From a virus, in the IMG/VR virus record IMGVR_UViG_3300035670_000291, positions 1 to 52,487 of that record: 52,487 nucleotides of DNA; one strand, given 5' to 3'. This document shows positions 44,907-50,807 of this stretch, in pieces. Numbering within the stretch: the stretch's first letter is position 1; each line of letters opens with the position of its first letter. The translations under genes and the position numbers were made by a program. Below the pieces are notes generated by a model. The model was not told where the DNA came from. It saw only the letters and a list, made by a program, of their open reading frames with translations, and did not search any database.

Positions 44907-44915
44907 ATAAATATC
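44907..44915 (-). promoter_or_regulatory. Putative late promoter element GATATTTAT
   Basis: Coding-strand GATATTTAT 14 nt before the ATG at 44892. About 40 nt further upstream is a perfect 6-bp inverted repeat ATGTGT-TG-ACACAT (minus strand), a possible operator. Confidence 0.5.
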
Positions 44916-44987
44916 CCTTACAAAAATAAATCCTCTTAAATCACCTTATGATGTGTCAACACATATATCAAAAAAACTCATATAGGG

Positions 44988-45205
44988 AAAAAACTTGACC
45001 GGGATATATTTACGTGTCCGACCGGGGTTCACGCGAATGCGTTTCTTCCAGTTACACGTAATTCAGTGCGCGTGAGTGTGGGTAGTCCTCTGTAACGTAG
45101 ACCAGTTGTGCGTTGCCGGGATGGCACAAGAATCCCGTTGCAACCTTTCGGTCACAACGGGTTCACCCATTAGTTGGGGCTACTCTCGCACGGCATGCAA
45201 TGTTT
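44988..45205 (-). ncRNA. Candidate structured non-coding RNA
   Basis: A ~220-nt gap without any ORF. By hand count 45001-45200 is ~53% G+C in an otherwise A+T-rich genome. On the minus strand: (1) a 12-bp hairpin capped by a GAAA tetraloop at 45161-45134, with two G-U pairs that become A-C mismatches on the other strand; (2) TTGTGC/GCACAA at 45129-45106; (3) TTACGTGT/ACACGTAA (45061-45054 with 45017-45010) enclosing ACTGG/CCGGT and ACGC/GCGT with loop ATTC; (4) a possible closing helix GTGCG+GAGT with ACTC+CGCAC (45191-45182 with 45077-45066). A T6 run at 44993-44988 follows. No match to tmRNA, RNase P, SRP or 6S RNA that I can see. Confidence 0.65.
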
Positions 45206-45230
45206 TGTGTATATAGTACCTACATACAAA

Positions 45231-45452
45231 TTATTTTATTTTGTTACATAGTTTGAATGTAGCAATCCATTCATCACTATTAAATAAGTTTATCATTCTT
45301 TCCTTATTGTTTCTATGTAGTGTTTCATCTACATAGTGTGCAGATATCCTTAGTTCTTTACACCAAGTCTGGAAAGATTTTTGTTTCATTGTTTCTGTTC
45401 TCTCTTTATCTATTTGTTTTAGTCTTTCGTCTGATATAGTGTGTGAGTACAT
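45231..45452 (-). CDS. Hypothetical small protein
   Basis: 73 residues from the ATG at 45452 (MYSHTISDERLKQID); a TTG-initiated extension is rejected. Contains SFQTWCKELRISAHYVDETL and a basic/acidic helical pattern reminiscent of small DNA-binding proteins but without a clear motif. It lies upstream of the structured RNA candidate. Confidence 0.6.
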   Translation of the reverse strand: MYSHTISDERLKQIDKERTETMKQKSFQTWCKELRISAHYVDETLHRNNKERMINLFNSDEWIATFKLCNKIK

Positions 45453-45487
45453 TTGAAGTAAATTTATTTTTATTAAGGTTGTCAAAA

Positions 45488-45655
45488 TTACTTTTCTAGA
45501 TCCTTATCACTAACCCAATTGTTTCGCCAATACTTTGAAAACTTTGTGTTAGGATATTTTTCAGTTATTCCTTCACCAATGATAATAGCAAATAGTGTAC
45601 CCATACCCAATGAATAACAAAGGATGAATAGCTGTATAAAAAAATTCATTTTCAT
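45488..45655 (-). CDS. Small single-pass membrane protein (55 aa)
   Basis: 55 residues, ATG at 45655, TAA at 45488-45490. Residues ~4-27 are one transmembrane helix (FFIQLFILCYSLGMGTLFAI), followed by a short polar tail with KYWRNNWVSDKDLEK. It sits 3 bp after the 76-residue gene. Function unknown. Confidence 0.65.
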   Translation of the reverse strand: MKMNFFIQLFILCYSLGMGTLFAIIIGEGITEKYPNTKFSKYWRNNWVSDKDLEK

Positions 45656-45658
45656 AAA

Positions 45659-45889
45659 TTAAGCTTTTGCCTTTGGTGGGTTATTAATAAATTGTTGAGT
45701 TAAAATTTCATCTTCATTCTCCGCCAACATTTCATCCATTTCATCATGTGTTTTTAAGATTTGAATTGCGTAACGAATTTCATTTAACTTTTCACTTGCG
45801 GCATATTTAGGTTTGCCATCCTTCATTGCTTTTATCTTTTTCATCATTACAACTTCACTATGTTGTAAAATTTCAATTGCTTCTTGCAT
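45659..45889 (-). CDS. Hypothetical helical protein
   Basis: 76 residues, amphipathic helices (MQEAIEILQHSEVVMMKKIK and DEMDEMLAENEDEI). No motif recognised; acidic C-terminal half. Part of the small-gene run; the gap to the upstream gene is 11 bp. Confidence 0.65.
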   Translation of the reverse strand: MQEAIEILQHSEVVMMKKIKAMKDGKPKYAASEKLNEIRYAIQILKTHDEMDEMLAENEDEILTQQFINNPPKAKA

Positions 45890-45900
45890 ATCTTATTTGT

Positions 45901-46074
45901 TTAATTGTTATTGAAATATAGTAACTCAACTACTTCGGCGTGATCGTAATAACCCATATCCTCAAACAGGGAGTAAGCTCCATCTGCATCTGAAGCGGAT
46001 ACTACTTCCATTACTTCACTTACAACGTTATCGCCATAATTACTAATTGCTTCAGCTATTAATTGTTTTGTCAT
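45901..46074 (-). CDS. Small acidic protein (57 aa)
   Basis: 57 residues, ATG at 46074, TAA at 45901-45903: MTKQLIAEAISNYGDN then VSASDADGAYSLFEDMGYYD. Acidic, mostly helical, not recognised. Spacing to both neighbours is short (3 and 11 bp), typical of this operon. Confidence 0.6.
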   Translation of the reverse strand: MTKQLIAEAISNYGDNVVSEVMEVVSASDADGAYSLFEDMGYYDHAEVVELLYFNNN

Positions 46075-46077
46075 TGT

Positions 46078-46287
46078 TTATTTATTTTTATTTATCATTT
46101 CCCAAATTTCTGCAACGGATTCGGCAACATAATTAGTTGATACCATTGCACCTCTGCTTTCTATCTTTGTACAACTATATTGTTCACCTGTGTGGACCTT
46201 CAGTATAAATGGATTCATTTCAATAACACTTTCAGTTCCTATTAGGACCGGTGCATCGGTTCGGACGTTTGTTAATTTTAATATCAT
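46078..46287 (-). CDS. Hypothetical small beta-rich protein
   Basis: 69 residues (MILKLTNVRTDAPVLIGTES, ending AEIWEMINKNK). Likely a small beta barrel followed by a helix. The ATG overlaps the stop of the metalloprotease-like gene by 4 bp (ATGA). Function unknown. Confidence 0.65.
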   Translation of the reverse strand: MILKLTNVRTDAPVLIGTESVIEMNPFILKVHTGEQYSCTKIESRGAMVSTNYVAESVAEIWEMINKNK

Positions 46288-46694
46288 TTCACTTTGTTTA
46301 TTTTATTTTTTAATTCATTCCAACATACTGGCGTCCATTTCATTTCAGCATATCTTGCTTGCCTTTCATATGGGTTGCGAGAATAACTGCCGGGAAACTT
46401 ATGATACTTTGTAAGTATTGGTTGATTCTGATGAGTCCATTCATGAATACATGTTGATATTAATTCCTCAACATCTTCACAATTATTCCAAAAGATATAC
46501 ACTTCATTGTCGGTTGCGTCATACTCACCACATGTGCCATCTTCATCCCATCCCTTTCGTACATACCAAATCGGTTCCCATTTTTTTCTACCATTCACTC
46601 CTAAATTTTTCTTGCACCATCGCAAAGCCATATTAGCAATTCTAACCGACTGCACACGACCTAATGATTCTATCTGCGTATTAAGCTCAATCAT
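46284..46694 (-). CDS. Putative zinc metalloprotease-like protein (HExxH)
   Basis: 136 residues. STCIHEWTHQNQPIL gives an HEWTH zinc motif near residue 85, with a downstream NPYERQARYAEMKW that could provide the third ligand glutamate, as in several small metallopeptidase families. The N-terminal part has Trp/Cys-rich strands (MALRWCKKNLGV, WEPIWYVRKGWDEDGTCGEY). Too short for a secreted protease; an SprT- or ImmA-like cytoplasmic enzyme is the closest layout. Substrate unknown. Directly downstream of the terminator at 46719-46746. Confidence 0.65.
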   Translation of the reverse strand: MIELNTQIESLGRVQSVRIANMALRWCKKNLGVNGRKKWEPIWYVRKGWDEDGTCGEYDATDNEVYIFWNNCEDVEELISTCIHEWTHQNQPILTKYHKFPGSYSRNPYERQARYAEMKWTPVCWNELKNKINKVK

Positions 46695-46718
46695 TCCACA
46701 TTGTTTTAATTAAAAAAG

Positions 46719-46746
46719 AAAGGTAGCGTTCTCGTACGCTACCTTT
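46719..46746 (-). terminator. Intrinsic terminator downstream of the tRNA
   Basis: Perfect 11-bp inverted repeat AAAGGTAGCGT / ACGCTACCTTT with a 6-nt loop, followed on the minus strand by CTTTTTTAATT. It ends transcripts coming from the tRNA and lipoprotein side before the gene starting at 46694. Confidence 0.85.
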
Positions 46747-46823
46747 GAAATTGGTAAAGCTTTATTTTGTAAAGTAAAAGAGAATAACCATTAAATAATC
46801 GAGATGCGTTACCATTAGTTTAG

Positions 46824-46894
46824 AGCGACGGGTAGGAATTGAACCCCTCCTTCCGGCTGGAATGCCAGATGTGCAACCATTACACTTCCATCGC
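46824..46894 (-). tRNA. tRNA-like gene, best read as tRNA-Gly(UCC); atypical, possibly degenerate
   Basis: Minus strand. Acceptor GCGATGG pairs with CCGTCGC (one G-U); D stem GTGT/GCAC with loop AATGGTT; T loop TTCAATT. The anticodon arm pairs best as TCTGG/CCGGA with an 8-nt loop CATTCCAG, or one pair longer with a 6-nt loop; either way UCC follows a U. In the canonical register the stem has two mismatches and reads UUC. The T stem has only three good pairs. No CCA is encoded. A strong hairpin precedes it at 46905-46932 and a terminator follows at 46719-46746. Confidence 0.6.
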
Positions 46895-46904
46895 TTGTTG
46901 TGGG

Positions 46905-46932
46905 TTGGCCGGCTGAATACTAAGCCGGCCAA
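46905..46932 (-). repeat. G+C-rich perfect hairpin 5' of the tRNA
   Basis: Inverted repeat TTGGCCGGCT / AGCCGGCCAA (10 bp, 8-nt loop GAATACTA) 10 nt upstream of the tRNA 5' end and 13 nt after the stop at 46946. There is no T-tract, so an RNA-processing or mRNA-stability element is more likely than a terminator. Confidence 0.7.
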
Positions 46933-46945
46933 TACTCCCACTAAA

Positions 46946-47308
46946 TTACTTAATCGGTTGTAATGATTGATTATCACCAGAGCCACCGCCAACTGGTTCA
47001 ACAACTGAATCAGATGTACTTGCAACTGAATCAACTACAACGGTATCAACCAATACGTCAGATGCTACTGAATCTTGTGTTGCTTGTTCACCTGAACCTG
47101 CACACGCCATAAAGCTCATTGAAAGTACAAGTGCCATTGCACCAATCTTTGCTTTGCTTACGAAAGTACTCAAACGTTTTGCGTTATACAATGCACGGGT
47201 AGTAAAGAAATCTCTCTTTTGTTCACTCGTTGCAGTTGCTGCTTCGTTTAGGTTGTTCACTAATTCTGTTACCTGATAATCTACTTTTGACTTAATTGTC
47301 TTAGCCAT
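46946..47308 (-). CDS. Putative lipoprotein or membrane protein with long N-terminal extension
   Basis: 120 residues. Residues ~1-54 are polar with helical character. Then K54 and a hydrophobic stretch IGAMALVLSMSFMA lead to C69, followed by AGSGEQATQDS and an Asp/Val/Ser-rich tail. This looks like a lipobox (FMAC, atypical at -3) after an unusually long N-terminal region, or a single membrane anchor. An internal start at M58 would give only a stub signal peptide. A host-type promoter at 47392-47422 gives an ~80-nt leader. Function unknown. Confidence 0.65.
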   Translation of the reverse strand: MAKTIKSKVDYQVTELVNNLNEAATATSEQKRDFFTTRALYNAKRLSTFVSKAKIGAMALVLSMSFMACAGSGEQATQDSVASDVLVDTVVVDSVASTSDSVVEPVGGGSGDNQSLQPIK

Positions 47309-47391
47309 AAAAATTGTTTTTGGTCCACTCGTTTATTTAATCTTCAAACTCCATATTGACGGGACCGTTATCAATACTTCATTTGTTATTT

Positions 47392-47422
47392 GTAATATAG
47401 GTAAATTTATTTAGTTTACCAA
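47392..47422 (-). promoter_or_regulatory. Host-type promoter TTG-N20-TATATTAC
   Basis: Minus-strand TTG at 47422-47420 inside a TTTGGTAAACTAAA stretch shared with the promoter at 3734-3764, 20-nt spacer, TATATTAC at 47399-47392. Transcription would start near 47386, about 80 nt before the ATG at 47308. Confidence 0.6.
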
Positions 47423-47423
47423 A

Positions 47424-47720
47424 TTATTTTCTTGGTTTCTTTGGTTCGGTTTTTAGTTCTTTCAAAACTTCCTGAACATCTGCGGTTATATTAATCGGCA
47501 TGTTTGTAATTTGCGAAGGAATTTCTACAATTGGATTAACTTCTTCAATTCTAACAACTGCGGTACAGCTAGCTGGATACAAAGCAATCTGTGCCCATTG
47601 GTCATCTTTATTCTTTACCCAAAAAATAACCATTCCATTTTCAATAGTATGCGCTTCTGCTTCTACTGTTTCGGTATGTAATTGGTTCAACCCAAATACC
47701 TGTAATTTAAATCTTTTCAT
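47424..47720 (-). CDS. Hypothetical protein
   Basis: 98 residues from the ATG at 47720 (MKRFKLQVFGLNQLHTETVE). A longer frame begins at a TTG overlapping the -7 box of its own promoter and is rejected. Beta-rich N-terminal part, Pro/Lys-rich C-terminus (ELKTEPKKPRK). No family recognised. The host-type promoter lies 25 nt upstream. Confidence 0.7.
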   Translation of the reverse strand: MKRFKLQVFGLNQLHTETVEAEAHTIENGMVIFWVKNKDDQWAQIALYPASCTAVVRIEEVNPIVEIPSQITNMPINITADVQEVLKELKTEPKKPRK

Positions 47721-47745
47721 AACTTTATTTCTTATTTGATTAACA

Positions 47746-47776
47746 CTAATATACAACTATTTTTTCACTTTACCAA
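47746..47776 (-). promoter_or_regulatory. Host-type promoter TTG-N20-TATATTAG
   Basis: Minus-strand TTG at 47776-47774, spacer of 20 nt, TATATTAG at 47753-47746. Near-identical to the promoter at 42166-42195 (shared GTGAAAAAATAGTTG). Confidence 0.65.
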
Positions 47777-47781
47777 ATTTA

Positions 47782-48138
47782 TTATAGAACATTGGTATCA
47801 AACCAATTGCGGATTGCATCTTCTACAATATCTTCAACAGAACTAGTATCTATATCAACGGCGGCCAGGTCAATCCTATCTCCTACCAATTCAAATTCAG
47901 CTGAGCCATAATCAATAAGGTTATTGTCATCCAATTTATCAGCTATTTCACTTCTAACAGAATCAATCAACTCAGCTATTTGTTCCTCTGTTATTTCTCG
48001 TGTGAAGTCATCATTATCTTCATCGCCCGCCGGCACATCAGATACATCATTCAATAATTTAATCACGTCCTCTTTTGTAAAGAAAGAAGCTGGACTATTC
48101 TTTACCAATTCAATTGTGTTTTCTAATTTACTTGTCAT
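47782..48138 (-). CDS. Acidic hypothetical protein
   Basis: 118 residues, very acidic (PAGDEDNDDFTREITEEQIA, then a C-terminal VEDIVEDAIRNWFDTNVL). Largely helical. Not recognised; a DNA-mimic or inhibitor role is possible from charge only. It shares its Asp/Glu-rich style with the 69-residue upstream gene. Confidence 0.65.
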   Translation of the reverse strand: MTSKLENTIELVKNSPASFFTKEDVIKLLNDVSDVPAGDEDNDDFTREITEEQIAELIDSVRSEIADKLDDNNLIDYGSAEFELVGDRIDLAAVDIDTSSVEDIVEDAIRNWFDTNVL

Positions 48139-48156
48139 ATTGTTTTGTTTTTGTTT

Positions 48157-48366
48157 TTAATTAATAGAGTCTAATTTACCATGGATGAATAATACACTAC
48201 CCAAATCAGGCACATCTATATTGTAGATGCCATCATTAGGATTTGATATATCGTCTACCTCAATCCATCCATAATCAATATCATTGTTGTCCAATAATTC
48301 GGAAAAAGCTCTTGCATCTAATTCATTGGCTAATAATTCCAAATTCAGTTTAGTTTGTGTTGACAT
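48157..48366 (-). CDS. Small acidic hypothetical protein
   Basis: 69 residues: a helical N-terminus (LNLELLANELDARAFSELL), then DNNDIDYGWIEVDD and a beta-rich end. The DNN-IDYG turn recurs in the next protein (DNNLIDYGSAEFE), suggesting a shared domain and duplication. Confidence 0.65.
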   Translation of the reverse strand: MSTQTKLNLELLANELDARAFSELLDNNDIDYGWIEVDDISNPNDGIYNIDVPDLGSVLFIHGKLDSIN

Positions 48367-48389
48367 AATTTTTTATTTTAATTGTTTGC

Positions 48390-48495
48390 AGTCAGGACAG
48401 GATTCGAACCTGTATGTAGTTTTCAAATTAGGCGTTCATCTCTTTCACATCAAGGCTGGGAGACGGCTTACATTGATACCATTTATCACCTGACT
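48390..48495 (-). tRNA. tRNA-like element of 106 nt, anticodon not assignable
   Basis: Minus strand. Perfect 7-bp acceptor AGTCAGG/CCTGACT, perfect T arm ACAGG-TTCGAAT-CCTGT and a D-arm candidate GATA-AATGG-TATC. The ~60 nt between D and T arms is far longer than in a normal tRNA and contains no clean 5-bp anticodon stem with a 7-nt loop; instead ATCAA/TTGAT and ATGTG/TACAT helices can form. It may be a tRNA with an insertion, a long-variable-arm tRNA that I fail to fold, or a tRNA-like RNA. It lies between two small genes. Confidence 0.55.
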
Positions 48496-48500
48496 ATATT

Positions 48501-48647
48501 TCACCATCTTACATATACGCTTGCAAAAGCAAGAGCGATTGTAAGAACCATTTTTTTATTAGGGTGATATTCTGTTTTTTCAATAGAAATACCCAATTCA
48601 AACCACCAATCACCTTCCAATCTGTTTAGCATGAATTCTATAATCAT
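48501..48647 (-). CDS. Small hypothetical membrane-associated protein (48 aa)
   Basis: 48 residues from the ATG at 48647 (MIIEFMLNRLEGDWWFELGI); the longer frame upstream is rejected because this ATG has the AAAATAAAAGTT leader seen before other genes here. It ends with a hydrophobic helix (MVLTIALAFASVYVRW). Function unknown. Confidence 0.5.
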   Translation of the reverse strand: MIIEFMLNRLEGDWWFELGISIEKTEYHPNKKMVLTIALAFASVYVRW

Positions 48648-48660
48648 AACTTTTATTTTT

Positions 48661-48813
48661 TTAATAATCCATTCCGTAATAAGCCAATTGTTCAAAGGTA
48701 GTTACTGTACCAGATTCTACTAACTCAATTAGGCAATCAAATAATCTTTGGCTTTCTTCGTACACATAATCTTTTTCATGCTTATAACAATAATCCAATA
48801 ATTCTTGTTTCAT
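48661..48813 (-). CDS. Small acidic protein (50 aa)
   Basis: 50 residues from the ATG at 48813 (MKQELLDYCYKHEKDYVYEE). The longer open frame overlaps the upstream gene and lacks the AAAATAAAAGTTATG start context. Helical, acidic, not recognised. Confidence 0.6.
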   Translation of the reverse strand: MKQELLDYCYKHEKDYVYEESQRLFDCLIELVESGTVTTFEQLAYYGMDY

Positions 48814-48829
48814 AACTTTTATTTTTGTT

Positions 48830-49183
48830 TTAGTTATATTTACTAATCTTATTATCAATTTCAGCAATAGTATCATTAAGTAATTCACACATATCCCAAT
48901 CACTTATAGATGCGTAGAAATTACGTTCATATTCAAACTTCTCGCGTTGCAACTCCAAGTCATCTACCATTTGCTGGCGTGCTTCGGCAACTACTTCATC
49001 TACTATCTTACATTCATCGTAAAGAGCCGTTTGTACTTTCTCAACCAACTCTTCAGCGATAATCAATTGTTTGTCAAAGAATGTGGATGGATATTGCTTT
49101 GCTTCTTGCTTTGCAACATTCAATTGATTGCTAACGGCAACATACAGGGAGTTCAACTCCATAAGGTTCAATTGTAAATTCAT
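48830..49183 (-). CDS. Hypothetical coiled-coil protein
   Basis: 117 residues, almost all helix (NQLNVAKQEAKQYPSTFFDK, LIIAEELVEKVQTALYDE), with acidic and Gln/Lys heptads. No motif recognised. Separated by 13 bp from the upstream gene. Confidence 0.65.
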   Translation of the reverse strand: MNLQLNLMELNSLYVAVSNQLNVAKQEAKQYPSTFFDKQLIIAEELVEKVQTALYDECKIVDEVVAEARQQMVDDLELQREKFEYERNFYASISDWDMCELLNDTIAEIDNKISKYN

Positions 49184-49196
49184 ATAAGTATTTTAA

Positions 49197-49544
49197 TTAT
49201 TTTTCGTATCCGATAAATTTCTTTTCAACATCTACTACACCAAGCTTCAAAAAATCATTCCAGTTTGTGTGCAACCAATGATTTTGGACGTTATCCAATT
49301 CTCTACAAGCTTCATTGTGTACTTCGTCAATATCGTATTGATTGCTCATTCCATATCCACAAATACACTTACATAAAGCTGATAAGGTTTGATAATCGTC
49401 AATTGCGTATGCGGCATTGATTGCTTCGAAGATATTTTGTTTAGCTTCAATTGCAACCTTATCATTATGTTCATACATTTCCATACTCCACGGCTTGGTA
49501 ATTTCAATACCATACATTGTACCTAATACTTTCACTTTACTCAT
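49197..49544 (-). CDS. Hypothetical protein
   Basis: 115 residues. Helical centre with a CKCICGYG stretch (three Cys in five residues) that could bind metal, and a WNDFLKLGVVDVEKKF end. Not recognised. Part of the accessory run, 14 bp after the 120-residue gene. Confidence 0.65.
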   Translation of the reverse strand: MSKVKVLGTMYGIEITKPWSMEMYEHNDKVAIEAKQNIFEAINAAYAIDDYQTLSALCKCICGYGMSNQYDIDEVHNEACRELDNVQNHWLHTNWNDFLKLGVVDVEKKFIGYEK

Positions 49545-49558
49545 TCTTTATGTTTTAA

Positions 49559-49921
49559 TTATTTATCAGTATCTTCAGGCCTTACTGCGTTAGCATCCCT
49601 AAACCTAGCATCCACAATAGTTTCCAATTCAGGAACCAATTCGGATATTTCTTTTGCAGCTAACAATTCTTTCCTTTCGGATTTGGTTGAAGCTCTCTTA
49701 ACTGCTGCGGTGAATGATTTGATTAACTTCGCTTCACCTTCAATTTCATTAACAAACTTCAATACACTTTCAGTATCAACAAAGATACGAGGCTTATCCA
49801 TTTTAGGACCAGCAAGTTCATACACTTCATACCTATGGCGACCTTCACCAAAGTTATACAATTTGTTTTTCATAGTTACTTCGTAACCTGCTTTCAAGCC
49901 TTTCAATTTCATCTTTTTCAT
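49559..49921 (-). CDS. Hypothetical protein
   Basis: 120 residues, basic N-terminal region (MKKMKLKGLKAGYEVTMKNK), beta strands, then a helical Lys/Ala/Glu part. No domain recognised. Confidence 0.65.
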   Translation of the reverse strand: MKKMKLKGLKAGYEVTMKNKLYNFGEGRHRYEVYELAGPKMDKPRIFVDTESVLKFVNEIEGEAKLIKSFTAAVKRASTKSERKELLAAKEISELVPELETIVDARFRDANAVRPEDTDK

Positions 49922-49940
49922 ATCTTAATTATTTTATTTA

Positions 49941-50306
49941 TTATTTTACAATTCTACCCCAACCACCACAATTAGTATCGGTAACAAACCAACTCCAATC
50001 TTCATCATCTGAATAGAAACGGTCCCAATTCTCAGCTTTAACCAATTGCTTACCTTCGTATTTGATTACCTTAATATCTTTCAGTATCTTACGAATAGTT
50101 GAATAGTAACCATTCACTTCAATGTTTACCATACGTCTTTCACTTTCAAACATATAACGTACCACATTGGACCATGTTTTTGGTACGAACCCGGCATTGA
50201 GGTCAATTACATCACGCAATGGTTCATATATCCTAACTAGCATTTTCTTATTGTAAGAATCAAATCCTACTTTGTCTTCAAATAAATTGATATCAATTCT
50301 ATTCAT
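49941..50306 (-). CDS. Hypothetical protein
   Basis: 121 residues from the ATG at 50306 (MNRIDINLFEDKVGFDSYNK). A longer frame starting at 50342 overlaps the terminator and is rejected. Contains a Trp-rich C-terminal part (DEDWSWFVTDTNCGGWGR). Not recognised. Confidence 0.65.
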   Translation of the reverse strand: MNRIDINLFEDKVGFDSYNKKMLVRIYEPLRDVIDLNAGFVPKTWSNVVRYMFESERRMVNIEVNGYYSTIRKILKDIKVIKYEGKQLVKAENWDRFYSDDEDWSWFVTDTNCGGWGRIVK

Positions 50307-50328
50307 ATATTTTGTTTTTGTTGTTGTT

Positions 50329-50358
50329 AAAAAAATACCCAATGTAGAAACATCGGGT
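50329..50358 (-). terminator. Intrinsic terminator after the GIY-YIG gene
   Basis: Minus strand ACCCGATG / CATTGGGT (8 bp with one G-U pair) with loop TTTCTA, followed by ATTTTTTT. Located 33 bp after the GIY-YIG stop. Confidence 0.8.
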
Positions 50359-50390
50359 CAAATTGAATGAGGATGAAAATTAAAAATATC

Positions 50391-50705
50391 TTAATGTGTA
50401 CTATTTAATTCGTATTCAAACTCTTTGAGTAATTCGGTTTCTATTTGATGTGCCAGAGCCTTACCCCTTACTACGTCTACAATGAACAAGTCATACACAT
50501 CTTCATTGTGTTCACGCATATCAATATACAATGCCCACTGTTTATTCTCACGTCTTGCTCTACTGAAATGTTTTTGTAAACGAAGTTTAGCTGAATAGTG
50601 GAAACGTCTGCCAATGGCTACAGTGATACCAATGTAAGATTTTCCATTTTCACTATTCACTATTTCATATATTACGTGGTTTCTATCTGAACGTTTCTTT
50701 CTCAT
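50391..50705 (-). CDS. GIY-YIG family nuclease
   Basis: 104 residues. The two motif strands are HVIYEIVNSENG and KSYIGITVAIG (V-I-Y ... Y-I-G), followed by a helix with HFSRARRENKQW (conserved Arg) and QIETELLKEFEYE (a possible metal-binding Glu). A stand-alone GIY-YIG domain without a DNA-binding module suggests a small repair or host-defence-type nuclease, or a homing-endonuclease remnant. No intron or interrupted gene is seen beside it. Confidence 0.8.
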   Translation of the reverse strand: MRKKRSDRNHVIYEIVNSENGKSYIGITVAIGRRFHYSAKLRLQKHFSRARRENKQWALYIDMREHNEDVYDLFIVDVVRGKALAHQIETELLKEFEYELNSTH

Positions 50706-50710
50706 ACTAA

Positions 50711-50806
50711 TTACTTTTTAATAAAGGTTTGATAAAAGGCTTTAATTACTACATATCCAAACAAACTAACTGCGGATACTACAATGGCTTCAAAAATGGT
50801 TATCAT
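50711..50806 (-). CDS. Very small membrane protein (31 aa)
   Basis: 31 residues, ATG at 50806 and TAA at 50711-50713. One hydrophobic helix (IFEAIVVSAVSLFGYVVIKA) with a Lys end. It fits the gap between the 75-residue gene and the GIY-YIG gene. Small membrane proteins of this size are common phage accessory genes. Confidence 0.5.
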   Translation of the reverse strand: MITIFEAIVVSAVSLFGYVVIKAFYQTFIKK

Positions 50807-50807
50807 A

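Noticed and set aside
44988-45205. Interpretation of the G+C island as tmRNA, RNase P RNA, 6S RNA or a group I/II intron
   Set aside because: No tRNA-like ends, no conserved P4 or catalytic core sequences, no flanking interrupted gene, and too short for group II.
46762-47034. Minus-strand frame of 90 codons
   Set aside because: It runs through the tRNA, the GC hairpin and the end of the 120-residue gene; these explain the sequence better.
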